64,000 bases of DNA from the NCBI RefSeq assembly GCF_016860525.1, contig NZ_BNEA01000015.1:1364001-1428000 (forward strand), written 5' to 3'. Both the position numbers and the translations under genes were made by a program. This stretch comes from Streptomyces rubradiris. Its GTDB lineage: Bacteria; Actinomycetota; Actinomycetes; Streptomycetales; Streptomycetaceae. The notes beneath the pieces were generated by a model. That model was not told the origin of the DNA. It did not search any database and saw nothing but the letters and a program-made list of their open reading frames with translations. Below, in pieces: positions 29,379 through 37,674 of the stretch; within the stretch, counting starts at the first letter, position 1, and each line of letters begins with the position of its first letter.

Positions 29379-29492
29379 CGGGAGGTCACCCCTCTTGCCT
29401 CTGCGGCCTTTCACGCGGCGATGCGATCCTGCTGCCCAGGCAAGAGTCGTGTCAACTATCGTGGCATTTCATGCCGGTTGACGGCTCAAATT

Positions 29493-29508
29493 CGCCACAG
29501 TTGTGGCG
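29493..29508. promoter_or_regulatory. Inverted repeat between the MmyB-like and XRE genes
   Basis: CGCCACA and TGTGGCG flank a two-base centre, giving a 16-bp dyad in the divergent promoter region (29379-29621). A related GTGGCATTTCATGCC dyad lies just to the left. It is the best candidate operator for the adjacent XRE protein. Confidence 0.5.
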
Positions 29509-29621
29509 ACACCTGGATGTGGGTTCCGGACACGGGCTACTCTCCGGGAAGTTCACGGCGATCGCTCGTGAGAAGCACGGACGCACCTGAAGCCCTCTTT
29601 AGAGACGTAGGAGTTCTGTCG

Positions 29622-30278
29622 GTGACGGATGGCTACGAGGATCCGGGCGCCTCGGCGACCGCCCAGCTGCCGGCCGTCGTCGCCCGCGTCACCGCGCTCG
29701 CCGACCGCCTCGGCGTACCGCACGCCGAGGTCTTCGACGTAGGGCGGCTCTCCATCGCCTGCGGGGTGCCCGAGCCGGTGGTCCGGGCCCTGCTCAGCGG
29801 ACGGCCGGCGGGCGAACCGGACGTCCAGGCCCGTTTCCTGCAACGCCTGGACCTGCTGCGCCGCACCCGGCTGAAACCGGGCGGACGCCGGTACACCCAG
29901 CAGGAGATCGCCGACGGCGCGGGCATGTCCCGGCAGCAGGCCGGCGCCCTCATCAACGGCGACCGGCGGCCCACCATGGAGCACTGCGACGCGTTGCAGC
30001 GCTTCTTCCGGGTGCACGCCGGCTTCCTCACCGCGGAGGACCCCGAGGCACTGGCGGGCGCGTTACAGCGCGTCGAGCAGGAGCTGCTGCAGAAGCTCGC
30101 GGACCGGGAGCGGGCCGACATCGAGGCCGCGGAGGACCCGCTGGAGCGGCTGCTGCAGGACCACGGGGTGCGCGGAATCGCCTGGCGGGCCGCGCAGTTG
30201 CCCACCGACCAGCACCGGGACAAGGTCGCGGAATGGCTGGACATGCTGCTGGAGAGCGTGAAGCGGCCCGAGTCGTGA
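29622..30278 (+). CDS. XRE-type helix-turn-helix regulator with a TTA codon
   Basis: The product is 218 aa from a GTG start supported by GTAGGAG eight bases upstream. The helix-turn-helix lies near residues 90-130 (YTQQEIADGAGMSRQQAGALINGDRRPTM), flanked by helical regions. Codon 148 (30063-30065) is TTA, the only leucine TTA I find in any supported gene in this window. In Streptomyces this makes translation depend on the bldA tRNA and usually marks developmental or secondary-metabolism control. It is divergent from the MmyB-like gene. Confidence 0.82.
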   Translation: MTDGYEDPGASATAQLPAVVARVTALADRLGVPHAEVFDVGRLSIACGVPEPVVRALLSGRPAGEPDVQARFLQRLDLLRRTRLKPGGRRYTQQEIADGAGMSRQQAGALINGDRRPTMEHCDALQRFFRVHAGFLTAEDPEALAGALQRVEQELLQKLADRERADIEAAEDPLERLLQDHGVRGIAWRAAQLPTDQHRDKVAEWLDMLLESVKRPES

Positions 30279-30494
30279 ACCGGGCGGCGGGTCCCGGCGC
30301 CCGTCGGTGACGGGTCGTACGGGGCGCCCGGGTGTGTCCGTTTCCTCCTCGCGCCTGCGCTGAGCGGGCGAACACGGGCCGAGCCGGACGGGATTGTCAG
30401 TGGCGGGCGGCAAGCTGGGGATGTGCGCCGCGGGACGCGGTGCACGGCGCCGCAGGGCGCGTGACCGTGACGCCTACCCGGGGAGAGCCGACCG

Positions 30495-30722
30495 ATGCCC
30501 ACCGCCGTACTGACCGATCGTGAGCGCACCGCCGTCCAGGCGTATCTGCGGCTGCTCCACACGGTGCGCGCCGCCCTCGACGGGCCGCCGGAGGCCGGCC
30601 GGCCGGCCGTCGTGCCGCCCGCGGTCCTCGCCGAGGCCGAACAGGCGCTGGCACACGCCGGACTGGCGGGCAACGAGGCGGAGTTCTTCCGCCTGCTGCG
30701 CGACTGGTACCCGCCCGCCTGA
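30495..30722 (+). CDS. Small hypothetical protein (75 aa)
   Basis: The ATG is preceded by GGGGAGAG at 30479-30486, and codon usage is typical for the organism. The product is 75 aa, mostly helical by composition (LTDRERTAVQAYLRLLHTVRAAL, then NEAEFFRLLRDWYPPA). There is no recognisable domain. It lies after the XRE gene with a 216-bp gap and may be separate. Confidence 0.6.
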   Translation: MPTAVLTDRERTAVQAYLRLLHTVRAALDGPPEAGRPAVVPPAVLAEAEQALAHAGLAGNEAEFFRLLRDWYPPA

Positions 30723-30813
30723 CGGCCCGGCGGCGCGCGGGTCGCCCGGCGTCAGGGACGCGAGGACCCGCGCGGCACCCGGCTACGGAGGCGCGGGGGC
30801 ACGTCCGGCACGC

Positions 30814-30965
30814 GGTTGACCGCTCCCCAGGGGCCGCGGGGGTGTGTGCGGCGCGTGGTTGACCGGCCGTCAGGGGCCGCGGGGGTGTGCGCGACACGCG
30901 GTTGGCCGGTCCCCAGGAGCCACGGGGGTGTGCGCAGCAGGCGGTTGGCCGGCCGTCAGGGGCTC
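30814..30965. repeat. 43-bp tandem repeat, about 3.5 copies
   Basis: Copies at 30814-30856, 30857-30899, 30900-30942 and a partial copy from 30943 each begin GGTTGRCCGG/C and alternate between a TCCCCAGG and a CCGTCAGG version. The last partial copy contains the stop codon of the convergent PPTase gene. This fits expansion from the gene's 3' end. The rest of 30723-30955 shows no gene. Confidence 0.8.
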
Positions 30966-31654
30966 GGTGCCGGGGACGCGTGCGGTACGACGACGGACGT
31001 CGCCACCACTCCGTCCCTGACGATCCACCGTCCCTCGAAGGCCTGGAGGCGCCGGCCGCCGACCAGGGGTCCGGGCACGAGGAGTTCGGCGCGCAGGGTG
31101 CCGTACGACTCACCGCCGGTGTCCGGATGCAGGGTGATGTCGGCCTCGGAGAAGTCGAGCCACTTGCGGGTGAGCGGGAACCACGCCTTGTAGACGGACT
31201 CCTTGGCGCTGAACAGGAGCCGGTCCCAGTGCACGGTGGGCCGGCGCAGGGCCAGCTCGCCGAGCCGCGCGGCCTCGGCGGGCAGGAACACGGCGTCGCC
31301 GATGCCCTCCGGGAGCGGTCCGTGCGGCTCGGCGTCGATGCCGAGGGAGGCCAGGTCACCGGCGCGGACCAGCGCGGCGGCGCAGTAGCCGTCGCAGTGG
31401 GTCATGCTGCCGACCAGCCCGTCCGGCCACAGCGGGGCTCCCCGCTCGCCGCTGAGCACGGGCTGCGGCGGCACGCCGAGCTTCTCCATCGCGCGCCGGG
31501 CACAGCCGCGCACGGCGGCGAACTCACGGCGCCGCTTGGCCACCGCGCGCACGACGAGCGCCTCCTCCGCCGGGTAGAGCGGGGTCTCCCACAGCGGGTC
31601 GTCAGTGTGCGCCTCCACGGCCACGACCGACTCCGGGAGCAGCTCCTCGATCAC
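30956..31654 (-). CDS. Sfp/EntD-type 4'-phosphopantetheinyl transferase
   Basis: The product is 232 aa. It transfers phosphopantetheine from CoA to a serine of carrier proteins (NRPS, PKS or acyl carrier). The two signature motifs are present: GIDAEP (105-110, Mg-binding Asp) and FSAKESVYKAWFP (148-160). The GTG start follows GGAGG. It overlaps the end of the metallophosphoesterase gene by 53 bp, so the two are probably coupled. No NRPS or PKS lies in this window, so it likely serves clusters elsewhere. Confidence 0.92.
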   Translation of the reverse strand: MIEELLPESVVAVEAHTDDPLWETPLYPAEEALVVRAVAKRRREFAAVRGCARRAMEKLGVPPQPVLSGERGAPLWPDGLVGSMTHCDGYCAAALVRAGDLASLGIDAEPHGPLPEGIGDAVFLPAEAARLGELALRRPTVHWDRLLFSAKESVYKAWFPLTRKWLDFSEADITLHPDTGGESYGTLRAELLVPGPLVGGRRLQAFEGRWIVRDGVVATSVVVPHASPAPSP

Positions 31655-32507
31655 CGGCTTCGACCTCCATCGGCAGGATGCGGCGCAGCCTTCCCGGCGG
31701 TTCCGGGCGCTTGCGCCATTCGCGGGGGTAACCCACGGAGACCTCCATGAAGCGGACTCCGTCGTGCCAGGTGGTGCGGGGGATGTGCAGATGGCCGTAG
31801 ACCATGGTGGCGACCCGGAACCGGCGGTGCCAGTCGGCGGTCAGCCCGGTGCCGCACCACATGGCGAACTCGGGGTGCCAGAGGATCTCGGTGGGGTGCC
31901 GGTCCAGCGGGTAGTGGTTGGCCAGCACGGTCGGGAGGTCCTCGGGCAGCTCGGCCAGCCGGCGCTCGGTCTCGGCGACCCGGGCCCGGCACCACGCCTC
32001 ACGGGTCGGGTAGGGGTCGGGGTGCAGCAGGTACTCGTCGTTGCAGACGATGCCCGTGCTCTCCGCGTAGGCCAGGCCCTCCGCCTTGGTGGCGCAGCCG
32101 GCCGGCAGGAACGAGTAGTCGTACAGCAGGAACAGCGGGGCGACGACGGCCGGGCCGCCGGCGCCGCGCCACACGGGGTAGGGGTCCTCGGGGGTGACGA
32201 CGCCCAGTTCCCGGCAGACCTCGACCAGGTGTTCGTAGCGGGCGACGCCGCGCAGGGTGACCTCGTCCCTGGGATGGGTCCACAGCTCGTGGTTGCCGGG
32301 CACCCACAGCACCTTGCGGAAGCGGCGCGCGAGCGTGCCGAGGGCCCAGCGGATGTCGGCCACGGTCTCGGCGACGTCGCCGGCCACGATCAGCCAGTCC
32401 TCGTCACTCTCGGGCCGCATGCCCTCCACGAGGGCGCGGTTGTCCGGATAGCCGATGTGCAGGTCGCTGATGGCGAGCAACTGTCCGGCGCCGGCCGTCG
32501 ACTCCAC
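31602..32507 (-). CDS. Calcineurin-like metallophosphoesterase
   Basis: The product is 301 aa with the full set of metallophosphoesterase motifs: AISDLHIGY (12-20), VAGDVAE (41-47), VPGNHELW (68-75), ANHYPLD and YGHLHIP near 240. It binds two metal ions and hydrolyses a phosphomonoester or diester of unknown identity. The GTG start is preceded by GGGGAG. It lies upstream of and overlaps the PPTase gene, an association seen in other Streptomyces. Confidence 0.9.
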   Translation of the reverse strand: MESTAGAGQLLAISDLHIGYPDNRALVEGMRPESDEDWLIVAGDVAETVADIRWALGTLARRFRKVLWVPGNHELWTHPRDEVTLRGVARYEHLVEVCRELGVVTPEDPYPVWRGAGGPAVVAPLFLLYDYSFLPAGCATKAEGLAYAESTGIVCNDEYLLHPDPYPTREAWCRARVAETERRLAELPEDLPTVLANHYPLDRHPTEILWHPEFAMWCGTGLTADWHRRFRVATMVYGHLHIPRTTWHDGVRFMEVSVGYPREWRKRPEPPGRLRRILPMEVEAGDRGAAPGVGRGRGGAH

Positions 32508-32889
32508 CCCGCACTCCCCTTCCGATCATCCGATGGCACCACAAGAACACACCGACCCTGCCCGGGACAAGAGTCTTCCGGCCGGGCGTCAGCTTCCCGC
32601 GCCGGGTGGCTACTTGGCGGATCACGGTTGTTTTCCGGTCACCGTGGATGAGGTTCCCGGACCGGATTCCGTCCCGGGTCCGGGTCGTGCGGGATCACCG
32701 CTCCACGGTATCGCGACCGTACGGCCAGGCGCGCGTTCAGATCCGGCACCGGAACGCACGGGTCCCCGCGGCCGATGCCGGTGTGGCCGGATACCGATGG
32801 ACCCGTTGAGCGAAAGTTCGACAGTACGCGACTATGCGTACTGTCGTAGTGAGCCGGGCCGTCCTGCCCATGACCCCGAAGGGCCGACC
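32508..32889. promoter_or_regulatory. Divergent intergenic region: metallophosphoesterase / MFS
   Basis: This 382-bp gap contains no credible gene. The right end holds a promoter-like TTGAGC (32806-32811) with GACTAT 18 bp downstream (32830-32835) and a long palindrome across it (separate entry). The left part has no clear structure. Confidence 0.5.
32819..32846. promoter_or_regulatory. 28-bp perfect palindromic operator upstream of the MFS gene
   Basis: CGACAGTACGC and GCGTACTGTCG are perfect 11-base arms around a 6-base centre, overlapping the proposed -10 element of the MFS efflux gene. The form is that of a TetR-type operator. No TetR gene is adjacent, so the repressor must be encoded elsewhere. 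Confidence 0.75.
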
Positions 32890-34416
32890 ATGTCCCCCTC
32901 CCCCGGGCCGCGCACGCGGCCGACCGGACCCGGCCGGACCCGGCCGGGCTGGAGCCTGGCGCTGCTGGCGCTGGCGCAGCTGATCTTCTCCCTCGACCTG
33001 AACATCGTGTTCGTCGCCCTGCCCGACATCGGCGCCGACCTGGACTTCCCGGGCCAGACCCAGCAACTGGTCGTCAGCGCCTACGTGGTCTTCGCCGGCG
33101 GCTTCCTGCTGCTCGGCGGCCGGGCCGCCGATCTGCTCGGCCGGCGCCGGATCTTCGTGCTGGCGCTCTCCGTGTACGCCGTCTCCTCGCTGGCCGGCGG
33201 ACTCGCGGGCAGCCCGGAGGTCATCGTCGCCGCGCGGGCGGTGCAGGGCGTCGGCGGCGCGCTGCTGCTGCCGTCCACGCTGTCGCTGATCAACACCCTG
33301 TTCGAGGAGGGTCCCAAGCGGAACCGGGCGCTCGCCGTGTGGGGCGGGGCCGGGGCCAGCGGCCTGACCGTCGGTGCGCTGCTGGGCGGCCTGCTCACCG
33401 AGGCCTTCGGCTGGCCCGCCGTGTTCTTCGTCAACGTACCGCTGGCCGGGCTCGTAGCCCTGGCCGCCGTGTTCGTCATCCCGCGCGACCCGGCCGGTGG
33501 CGCGGGCCGCCGGTTCGACCTGCCCGGCGCCCTGACCGTCACCGCCGGCGCCACCCTGCTCGTCTTCGCGCTGGTGGAGGGCCCGGAGTGGGGCTGGGGC
33601 GCGCCGGCGGTCATCGGCGCGGCCGTCGCCGCCGTGGTGTGCCTCGCCGCGTTCGCCGTGATCGAGTCCCGCAGCGCCGACCCGCTGATGCCGTTCCGGC
33701 TGTTCCGCAACCGCAGCCTGAGCGTGGCCATCACGGTGACGTTCCTGTACATGGCCACGTTCGGCACCCTGCCCTACTTCCTCACCGTGCTGCTGCAGTC
33801 GGTGCACGGCTACAGCGCCCTGGAGACCGGGCTCGCCTTCCTCGTGCCCTCCGTCGCCATCGCCGCCGGCACCCAGCTCGGCGAGCGCATGACCACCCGG
33901 CTGGGCGCGCGCACCACGCTGATCACGGGTTTCCTGATCGGCGCGGTGGGCACCGCGGCCCTCTCCCTCGGCTTCGACGCGGACGCCGGTTACGGCATCG
34001 CCGTACCCGGGCTGATCGTCTCCGGGGTGGGCCAGGGCATCGTGTGGACCTCCATGTGGATCGCCGCCGCCACCAAGGTCGCGCCCGGCGAGCAGGGCAT
34101 CGCCAACGGCATGGCCTCCACCACCCTCAACCTGGGCAACGCCATCGGCCTGGCCGTGCTCACCGCGCTCGCCGACGCCGGCACCGACGGCAGGACCGGG
34201 CAGGCGCTGCGGGCCGCCACCGCGGACGGGGAGTTCCTGGTCGTCCTGCTCACCGCGGCCGGCATGGCCCTCGGCCTGCTGATCGCGCTGTGGCTGCCGC
34301 GCGCCCGGGCCGCCGGCGCACCGGTCGCCGGCTCGCCGGAGCCCTCGGGGGCCTCGGCGGGGGCCGCCGCGCCCGCCCCCGTCACCGAGGGGGCGACGGC
34401 GACCGGGAACCACTGA
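32890..34416 (+). CDS. MFS drug-efflux transporter (DHA2/EmrB-like, 14 TM)
   Basis: The product is 508 aa with about 14 hydrophobic segments. The N-terminus has SLDLNIVFVALPDIGADL, a typical DHA2 first helix with the D-x-x-I/V-V-x-V-A-L-P motif. GGRAADLLGRRRIF is the loop 2-3 motif, and SGLTVGALLGGLLTEAFGW is the antiporter motif C region. It probably exports a toxic compound by proton antiport. The start at 32890 (MSPSPGPRTR) is chosen over the long upstream open frame. It is controlled by the palindrome upstream. The tail is Ala/Pro-rich. Confidence 0.9.
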   Translation: MSPSPGPRTRPTGPGRTRPGWSLALLALAQLIFSLDLNIVFVALPDIGADLDFPGQTQQLVVSAYVVFAGGFLLLGGRAADLLGRRRIFVLALSVYAVSSLAGGLAGSPEVIVAARAVQGVGGALLLPSTLSLINTLFEEGPKRNRALAVWGGAGASGLTVGALLGGLLTEAFGWPAVFFVNVPLAGLVALAAVFVIPRDPAGGAGRRFDLPGALTVTAGATLLVFALVEGPEWGWGAPAVIGAAVAAVVCLAAFAVIESRSADPLMPFRLFRNRSLSVAITVTFLYMATFGTLPYFLTVLLQSVHGYSALETGLAFLVPSVAIAAGTQLGERMTTRLGARTTLITGFLIGAVGTAALSLGFDADAGYGIAVPGLIVSGVGQGIVWTSMWIAAATKVAPGEQGIANGMASTTLNLGNAIGLAVLTALADAGTDGRTGQALRAATADGEFLVVLLTAAGMALGLLIALWLPRARAAGAPVAGSPEPSGASAGAAAPAPVTEGATATGNH

Positions 34417-34590
34417 CACGCGCGGGGACCCGCACCGGCAGGGTGCGCGAGGGGGCTCCTGTTGGCCGTATGATCGCCCCGACACCGGCGCCCCGACTCC
34501 CCGTCCCCCCAGGGCCGTTCGGTGACCCTTCCACGCACCTGCCCGGGCACGGGCCGCTCCGCCCTGCCCGCACACCGAAAGGCGGCCTGC

Positions 34591-35712
34591 ATGCTCTCTC
34601 GCGTACGCGTCTGGCTCAACCGCACGTACGCGGAGAACGTGTTCTTCATGGATCAGCTGCGGAGAAATCCCGGCGACCGGGCGGTCGAGATCCATGCCAC
34701 GCACGGTGACCCGGACTCGCCGGTGCTGGCCGCCGCCGACACCGCCGAGCTGGAGCCGGAGGGCCTGTCCCCGGCGGCGTACGTCGAATACGCGCTCGAC
34801 CAGTGCGCCCGGCGCGGCATCGACGTGTTCGTGCCCCGGCTGCACCAGGCCGCGATCGTGGCGCACCGGGCCGAGTTCGCGGCGGCCGGTACGGCGCTGC
34901 TGGCGCCGACGCCCGAGGCGGTCGCCGTGTTCGAGAACAAGGCGATCGGGTACGAGGCGGTGCGCTCGGTGGGCGTCCCCGTGCCGCCGTGGTGGCGGGT
35001 CCGGACCGCCGACCAACTCCTCGCCGCCGTCGAAGAGTTGGAGGAGTCCGAGTACCAGGCGTGCGTCAAGCCGGCCGCCGGGGCGGGCGGGGCCGGCTTC
35101 CGGGTGATCACCCGGTCCCCCGTGTCCTTGCCGCAGCTGAGCGGCTTCCCCGGGCCGTACGTGCAACTGGACACGGTCCTCGACGCGCTGCGGCGGTCCG
35201 GGGAGGCGGTGGACTGGCTGGTGATGCCCCGCCTGGCGGAGCCGGAGGTGTCCGTCGACTGTCTGACCGGGACGGACAACCGGGTACGGCTCGCCATCGG
35301 CCGCACCAAGAACGGCCGCCGCCGGGGCTTCACCCTGGACGAACGGTGGCTGGCGCCGGCCCGGCTGATCGCGGAGGGCTTCGGGCTGCACCATCTGTCC
35401 AACATCCAGTTCCGGATGCTCGGCGACCGCCCGGTGCTGCTGGACGTCAACACCAGGCCCGCAGGCGGACTGCACCAGCTGTCGCTCTGTGGGGTGAACG
35501 CGCCCTGGGCGGCGGTGCGGCTCGCGCTGGGTGACGACCCCGGCGTGATCGAGCCGCCGTTCCTCGGCCAGGACTACACGGTGCTGGCGGGACCGCGCCC
35601 GCTGCTGCCCGCCGGGCTCGCCCGGCACCGGCAGGAGCCCGCCGAGGTGGCGCTCCCGGCGGTGTCGGCGCCCGTGCACACGGCCCCGGCGGGCGAGGTA
35701 CTGCCGCTCTAG
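34591..35712 (+). CDS. ATP-grasp domain protein
   Basis: The product is 373 aa. It has the ATP-grasp layout: N-terminal alpha/beta domain (RVRVWLNRTYAENVFFM), ATP-lid region around CVKPAAGAGGAGFRVI (near residues 152-167), and Mg/ATP-binding residues in FRMLGDRPVLLDVNTRPAGG (near 272-291). Such enzymes ligate a carboxylate to an amine, thiol or alcohol through an acylphosphate. The substrate is unknown. A Streptomyces-typical GAAAGGCGG ribosome site precedes the ATG. No obvious partner gene. Confidence 0.8.
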   Translation: MLSRVRVWLNRTYAENVFFMDQLRRNPGDRAVEIHATHGDPDSPVLAAADTAELEPEGLSPAAYVEYALDQCARRGIDVFVPRLHQAAIVAHRAEFAAAGTALLAPTPEAVAVFENKAIGYEAVRSVGVPVPPWWRVRTADQLLAAVEELEESEYQACVKPAAGAGGAGFRVITRSPVSLPQLSGFPGPYVQLDTVLDALRRSGEAVDWLVMPRLAEPEVSVDCLTGTDNRVRLAIGRTKNGRRRGFTLDERWLAPARLIAEGFGLHHLSNIQFRMLGDRPVLLDVNTRPAGGLHQLSLCGVNAPWAAVRLALGDDPGVIEPPFLGQDYTVLAGPRPLLPAGLARHRQEPAEVALPAVSAPVHTAPAGEVLPL

Positions 35713-35727
35713 ACTGACCACCGCGGC

Positions 35728-35745
35728 TGCCGGCACCCGCCGGCA
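35728..35745. terminator. Small hairpin between convergent genes
   Basis: TGCCGGC (35728-35734) and GCCGGCA (35739-35745) with a 4-base loop lie in the 60-bp gap between the convergent ATP-grasp and GH4 genes. It is a plausible shared terminator but short. Confidence 0.5.
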
Positions 35746-35772
35746 TGCCCCCGCAGACATCCGTCGGCTTCG

Positions 35773-37110
35773 CTACTTCAGATAGCCCAGCCCGGGATGC
35801 GCGGCGGCGTACTCGTCCACCAGCCGGCGGGCGAGGTTCACGGAGTCCACCAGCGGATGCAGGGCGAACGCCTTGACCGCGGTGGCACGGGAACCCGACT
35901 CCGCCGCGGACAGCACCTGCCGCTCGACCTCCTTCACCGCGCACACCAGGCCGGTGGCGTGGCCGGGCAGCGGATCGGCGGCCAGGGGGTGCGCGCCGCC
36001 CGCGTCCACCAGGCACGGGACCTCGACGACGGCGTCCGCGTCGAGGACGTGGAGGGTCGAGCGGTTGCGGACGTTGAGGATCAGGGTGGTCCGCTCGTCC
36101 CGGGCGATGGCCCGCATCAGGGCGAGCGCGACCTTCTCGTAGCCGCCGGACAGGTCCTCCTCCTCGCGCTCGCCGGCACCGGCGCTCTCCCGGTTCTCCG
36201 CCATGTACGTCGCCTCCCGCTCGGCGCGGGTACGGTCCCAGGCGCGCAGGGCGGAGACGCCCGGGTCGGCCGCCTCGGCGTAGAACCGGGCCTGCTGGTC
36301 GCACAGGAAGGCGCCGCGGGTCCGCTCGGCCCGCTGGTAGGCGCGGACGGTCTCCCGGTTGAAGTAGTAGTAGTGCAGGTACTCGTTGGGGATCGCGCCG
36401 AGCGACCGCAGCCAGTCGGCGCCGAACAGCCGGCCTTCCTCGAAGGAGCCGAGCAGCGCGGGATCGCCCAGCAGCCGGGGCAGTTCGTCCCGCCCGGCGA
36501 CGCGCAGGGCGCGCACCCAGCCGAGGTGGTTGAGGCCGACGTAGTCGACGAAGGCGTGCTTCGGGTCGGCGCCCAGGACCCGGGCGATGCGGCGGCCGAG
36601 GCCCACCGGCGAGTCGCAGATGCCGATGACCCGGTCACCCAGGTGGCGGGCCATGGCCTCGGTGACCAGGCCGGCCGGGTTGGTGAAGTTGATGACCCAG
36701 GCGTCCGGGGCGAGCCGGGCCACCCTACGGGCGATGTCCACGGCGACGGGGACCGTGCGCAGTCCGTAGGCGATGCCGCCCGCACCGACGGTCTCCTGGC
36801 CCAGCACCCCCGCCGCGAGCGCGATCCGCTCGTCCGCCGCCCGGCCCTGAAGACCACCGACGCGGATCGCGGAGAAGACGAAGGCGGCGCCGCGCAGGGC
36901 CTCGTCGAGGTCGGTGGTGGCGGACACCACGGGTGCGCCGGGGACACCCTCGGCCTGCTCCGCCAGCACCCGGGAGACCGCCCGCAGCCGACGGTCGTCC
37001 AGATCGTGCAGTACCACCTCGGTGACCCGGCCCTCGCCGTGGTCGGCCAGCAGCGCGCCGTACACCAGCGGCACCCGGAATCCGCCACCGCCCAGAATCG
37101 TCAGCTTCAC
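35773..37110 (-). CDS. GH4 6-phospho-glycosidase
   Basis: The product is 445 aa. GH4 enzymes use NAD+ and a divalent metal in a redox-elimination mechanism. The Rossmann fold begins LTILGGGGFRVPLVYGALL, with later family motifs INFTNPAGLVTEA, GICDSPVGLGRR and GLNHLGWVRAL that carry metal-binding Cys/His/Asn residues. It is predicted to act on 6-phospho-beta-glucosides or a similar sugar. The GTG start at 37110 is chosen because it begins V-K-L-T-I-L-G-G. The gene stands alone with no PTS genes nearby, so substrate delivery is unexplained. Confidence 0.88.
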   Translation of the reverse strand: MKLTILGGGGFRVPLVYGALLADHGEGRVTEVVLHDLDDRRLRAVSRVLAEQAEGVPGAPVVSATTDLDEALRGAAFVFSAIRVGGLQGRAADERIALAAGVLGQETVGAGGIAYGLRTVPVAVDIARRVARLAPDAWVINFTNPAGLVTEAMARHLGDRVIGICDSPVGLGRRIARVLGADPKHAFVDYVGLNHLGWVRALRVAGRDELPRLLGDPALLGSFEEGRLFGADWLRSLGAIPNEYLHYYYFNRETVRAYQRAERTRGAFLCDQQARFYAEAADPGVSALRAWDRTRAEREATYMAENRESAGAGEREEEDLSGGYEKVALALMRAIARDERTTLILNVRNRSTLHVLDADAVVEVPCLVDAGGAHPLAADPLPGHATGLVCAVKEVERQVLSAAESGSRATAVKAFALHPLVDSVNLARRLVDEYAAAHPGLGYLK

Positions 37111-37674
37111 GCCCGCACCCTTCTTCGCTCCGGCACCCCTGCTTCCCTGCCGCACCCTTGTAGCAGACCGGCAGCCGGGCGGGCGGACCACCGGCCGGTC
37201 ACCGGGTGGCCACCCGGCGGACGGTGGCTGCCCGCACGGGTCGTGGCTGCCCACACGGCGGTGGCTGCCCGACCGGCGGTGGCTGCCCGACCGGCGGTGG
37301 CTGCCCGCACGGGTCGTGGCTGCCCGCACGGCGGTGACTGCCCGCACGGGTCGTGGCTGCCCGCACGGCGGTGACTGCCCGCACGCGTCGTAGCTTCCCG
37401 ACCGGCGGTGGCTTCCCGGCGGTCCGGGACGGCCGCCGGTCGGAGCCTGCCGGTGACGGCCTGCCGGTGGCGCCGCCGGGCCGAGCCCGCCGCGCGTCCT
37501 GCCGGGACGGCCCGGGTTCCGCTGCCGCCGGGGCCGGCTTCCACGGCGGTCAGGGCCCGGGCGCCGCCGCGCGCGACCTGCCGAGAGGACAGCCGTTGCC
37601 GCATCCCTCAGACTCGGAAGAGATGACCGGCCTCCCGAGGACGACCGGTCCGTCGCGCCGGAAGGGGCGGAACC
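37111..37674. other. 564-bp intergenic region, mostly repeat
   Basis: This divergent gap between the GH4 and TerC genes carries a long minisatellite (separate entry) and G/C-rich unstructured sequence. I find no supportable gene, and no convincing manganese (yybP-ykoY) riboswitch ahead of terC. Confidence 0.5.
37224..37421. repeat. 18/19-bp minisatellite, about eleven copies
   Basis: Ten tandem units plus a partial copy begin GTGGCTGCCCG and alternate endings ACCGGCG/CACGGCG (18 bp) and CACGGGTC (19 bp), forming a higher-order 37-bp period in places. The unit length is not a multiple of three throughout, so it is not coding. It lies between the divergent GH4 and terC starts. Units in the middle are nearly identical, suggesting recent expansion. 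Confidence 0.88.

Noticed and set aside
31605..32651. 348-codon plus-strand frame opposite the metallophosphoesterase
   Set aside because: Antisense shadow; the minus-strand gene has the complete metallophosphoesterase motif set.
32455..32889. N-terminal extension of the MFS efflux protein
   Set aside because: The extension is low-complexity and would run through the promoter and the 28-bp operator.
37224..37421. Possible CRISPR array
   Set aside because: Units are directly adjacent, 18-19 bp, with no unique spacers and no cas genes nearby.
37560..37674. Manganese (yybP-ykoY) riboswitch ahead of terC
   Set aside because: No conserved core or paired arms recognisable; the sequence is repeat and G/C-rich filler.
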